DNA of 5,797 nt from contig QFPD01000152.1 of the NCBI GenBank assembly GCA_003248845.1, positions 1-5,797 on the forward strand, in the 5' to 3' direction. The notes under the pieces are model-generated. The model did no database searches. It worked only from the letters and a program-made list of their open reading frames with translations, and was not told the origin of the DNA. Every line of letters begins with the position of its first letter. Position 1 is the stretch's first letter. This document shows positions 4,812 through 5,797 of this stretch, piece by piece. A program made the position numbers and the translations under genes. Source of the stretch: Microbacterium sp. (GTDB taxonomy: Bacteria; Actinomycetota; Actinomycetes; Actinomycetales; Microbacteriaceae).

Positions 4812-5726
4812 ATGTCCGTGGGTCTGCTCGCTGTTGTCGACGACATCCTGAGCGCCGCTCTCAAAGCCTCCGCGAAGTCGGCCGGCGTCGTCATCGACGA
4901 TGCGGCGGTGACGCCGCAGTACGTGCAGGGCCTGTCCCCCGCGCGCGAGCTGCCGGTCGTCGGGCGCATCGCGCTCGGGTCGCTCGCGAACAAGTTCCTC
5001 GTGATCATCCCGATCGCGCTGCTGCTCACGGCCTTCGCCCCGTGGGTGCTGCCGTGGCTGCTGATCGCCGGCGGCAGCTACCTGTGCTTCGAAGGCGCGG
5101 AGAAGGTGCTCGAGTGGTTCGGCTTCCACCACGGCGGCCACGACGGGGAGGAGGGCGGCCGCGACGAGAAGCGACTGGTCGCCGGAGCTGTGCGCACCGA
5201 CCTCATCCTCTCGGCGGAGATCATGCTGATCGGCCTCGCCGCGATCGACCCGAGCCTGGGCTTCTGGATGCGCCTGGCCGTGCTCGCGATCATCGCCGTC
5301 GCGATGACGGCCCTCGTCTACGGTGCGGTCGCGCTGCTCGTGAAGCTCGACGACATCGGCCTCAAGATGGCGGCCGGAGACTCCCCCGGCGTGCGACGCT
5401 TCGGCGAGGGCGTTGTCCGCGCGATGCCGACGGTGTTCCGGGTGATCTCGATCGTCGGCACCGTCGCGATGCTGTGGGTGGGCGGCCATCTCGTGCTGCA
5501 GAACCTCGGCGAGGTCGGCTGGCACGCTCCGATCGACCTGCTGCACGCCGTCGAGCACGCGCTCGAGCCCGCCGGGGCGGTCGTCGTGTGGCTCGCCGAC
5601 ACCGCGATCTCCGCCGTCGCCGGGCTCGCGTGGGGCCTCGTCATCGTCGGAGTCGTGCTGCTCATCGGCAAGGCGTTCGGCCGGAACCTCTCGTTCTCCG
5701 AAGGGCACGCGGCGCCGAAGGCGTGA
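4812..5726 (+). CDS. DUF808 (YedI-like) inner-membrane protein
   Basis: This 304-residue integral membrane protein matches the length of E. coli YedI (about 305 residues). The N-terminus shows the family pattern: a short amphipathic start (MSVGLLAVVDDILSAALKAS), then ASAKSAGVVIDDAAVTPQYV (residues 20-38), a conserved ELPVVGRIALGSLANK and the first hydrophobic block (62-92), which ends in the signature GGSYLCFEGAEKVLEW. A His/Asp/Glu/Gly-rich loop (106-121) follows, then hydrophobic segments at about 130-147, 151-176, 205-228 and 257-286, with KLDDIGLKMA between the middle helices. The family's function is unknown; annotation as a transporter is unproven. The His/Asp/Glu loop might touch metal, which is inference. 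The ATG at 4812 is chosen from family alignment. The long in-frame extension upstream is antisense to the MATE gene and not credible. It is transcribed divergently from the MATE gene. Confidence 0.9.
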   Translation: MSVGLLAVVDDILSAALKASAKSAGVVIDDAAVTPQYVQGLSPARELPVVGRIALGSLANKFLVIIPIALLLTAFAPWVLPWLLIAGGSYLCFEGAEKVLEWFGFHHGGHDGEEGGRDEKRLVAGAVRTDLILSAEIMLIGLAAIDPSLGFWMRLAVLAIIAVAMTALVYGAVALLVKLDDIGLKMAAGDSPGVRRFGEGVVRAMPTVFRVISIVGTVAMLWVGGHLVLQNLGEVGWHAPIDLLHAVEHALEPAGAVVVWLADTAISAVAGLAWGLVIVGVVLLIGKAFGRNLSFSEGHAAPKA

Positions 5727-5764
5727 CGCCCGGCGGCTGCCACTCACCCGCGGCGCGCCGGGCG
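5727..5764. terminator. Possible terminator hairpin after the DUF808 gene
   Basis: Immediately after the DUF808 stop, CGCCCGGCG (5727-5735) and CGCCGGGCG (5756-5764) are exact reverse complements around a 20-nt loop. The 9-bp GC-only stem lacks a T-tract on either side, which is common among actinobacterial terminator candidates. Its position, directly after a stop and just before a possible convergent gene's stop, suggests a bidirectional terminator. Such stems also arise by chance in DNA this rich in GC. Confidence 0.4.
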
Positions 5765-5771
5765 AGGCGGC

Positions 5772-5797
5772 TCAGCCCGTGATCGTGACGCGGACCC
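5772..5797 (-). CDS. Possible last codons of a convergent gene (partial)
   Basis: On the minus strand, a frame entering from beyond the window reads VRVTITG and ends at TGA (5774-5772), eight bases before the hairpin that follows the DUF808 gene. The alternating Val/Thr/Ile pattern looks like a terminal beta strand, and a convergent gene would fit the hairpin's position. Only seven codons are visible, so this is a suggestion and no family can be named. Confidence 0.25.

Overview
The window is high-GC DNA (roughly 70%, by eye). Codons mostly end in G or C, GTG starts are common, and the proteins look like those of an actinobacterium, most likely a Microbacteriaceae member such as Microbacterium. 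That taxonomic guess rests on protein flavour and codon use only. I see no rRNA, tRNA, CRISPR array, insertion sequence or phage gene.

Layout: nearly everything from 4670 down to 1 is on the minus strand and tightly packed. In transcription order it holds a MATE-family multidrug/toxin exporter (4670-3141), a small DUF427 protein (3113-2811), an alpha/beta hydrolase (2824-2000), a Gfo/Idh/MocA-type oxidoreductase (2003-1011), a truncated AraC-type regulator (991-677) joined to the tail of a VOC/glyoxalase-like gene (to 589), a DUF1801 protein (587-132), and the first 30 codons of a probable membrane protein (91-1). Gaps are 40 nt or less and two junctions overlap (14 nt and 4 nt), so a long operon read from the promoter ahead of the MATE gene is plausible. 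On the plus strand, divergent from the MATE gene, lies a DUF808 (YedI-like) membrane protein (4812-5726). It ends in a hairpin, followed by what may be the last codons of a convergent gene.

Control signals: the 141-bp divergent intergenic region holds a good sigma-70-like promoter for the MATE gene (TTGACC, 17 bp, TAGAGT). A perfect 14-bp palindrome sits wholly inside its spacer, a typical repressor position. The DUF808 gene has a TANNNT box 7 nt before its ATG and little Shine-Dalgarno sequence, which suggests a leaderless transcript.

How the genes may work together: the exporter, hydrolase and oxidoreductase could form a small detoxification or catabolic unit, but the sequence does not identify a substrate. 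The most distinctive observations are (i) a deletion that fused an AraC regulator gene out of frame to its usual VOC partner, (ii) nine copies of the octamer GGATGCCG in all three codon phases and both orientations, and (iii) the operator-like palindrome in the exporter promoter. I do not see a clearly new multi-gene system; most of the window is ordinary actinobacterial chromosome.
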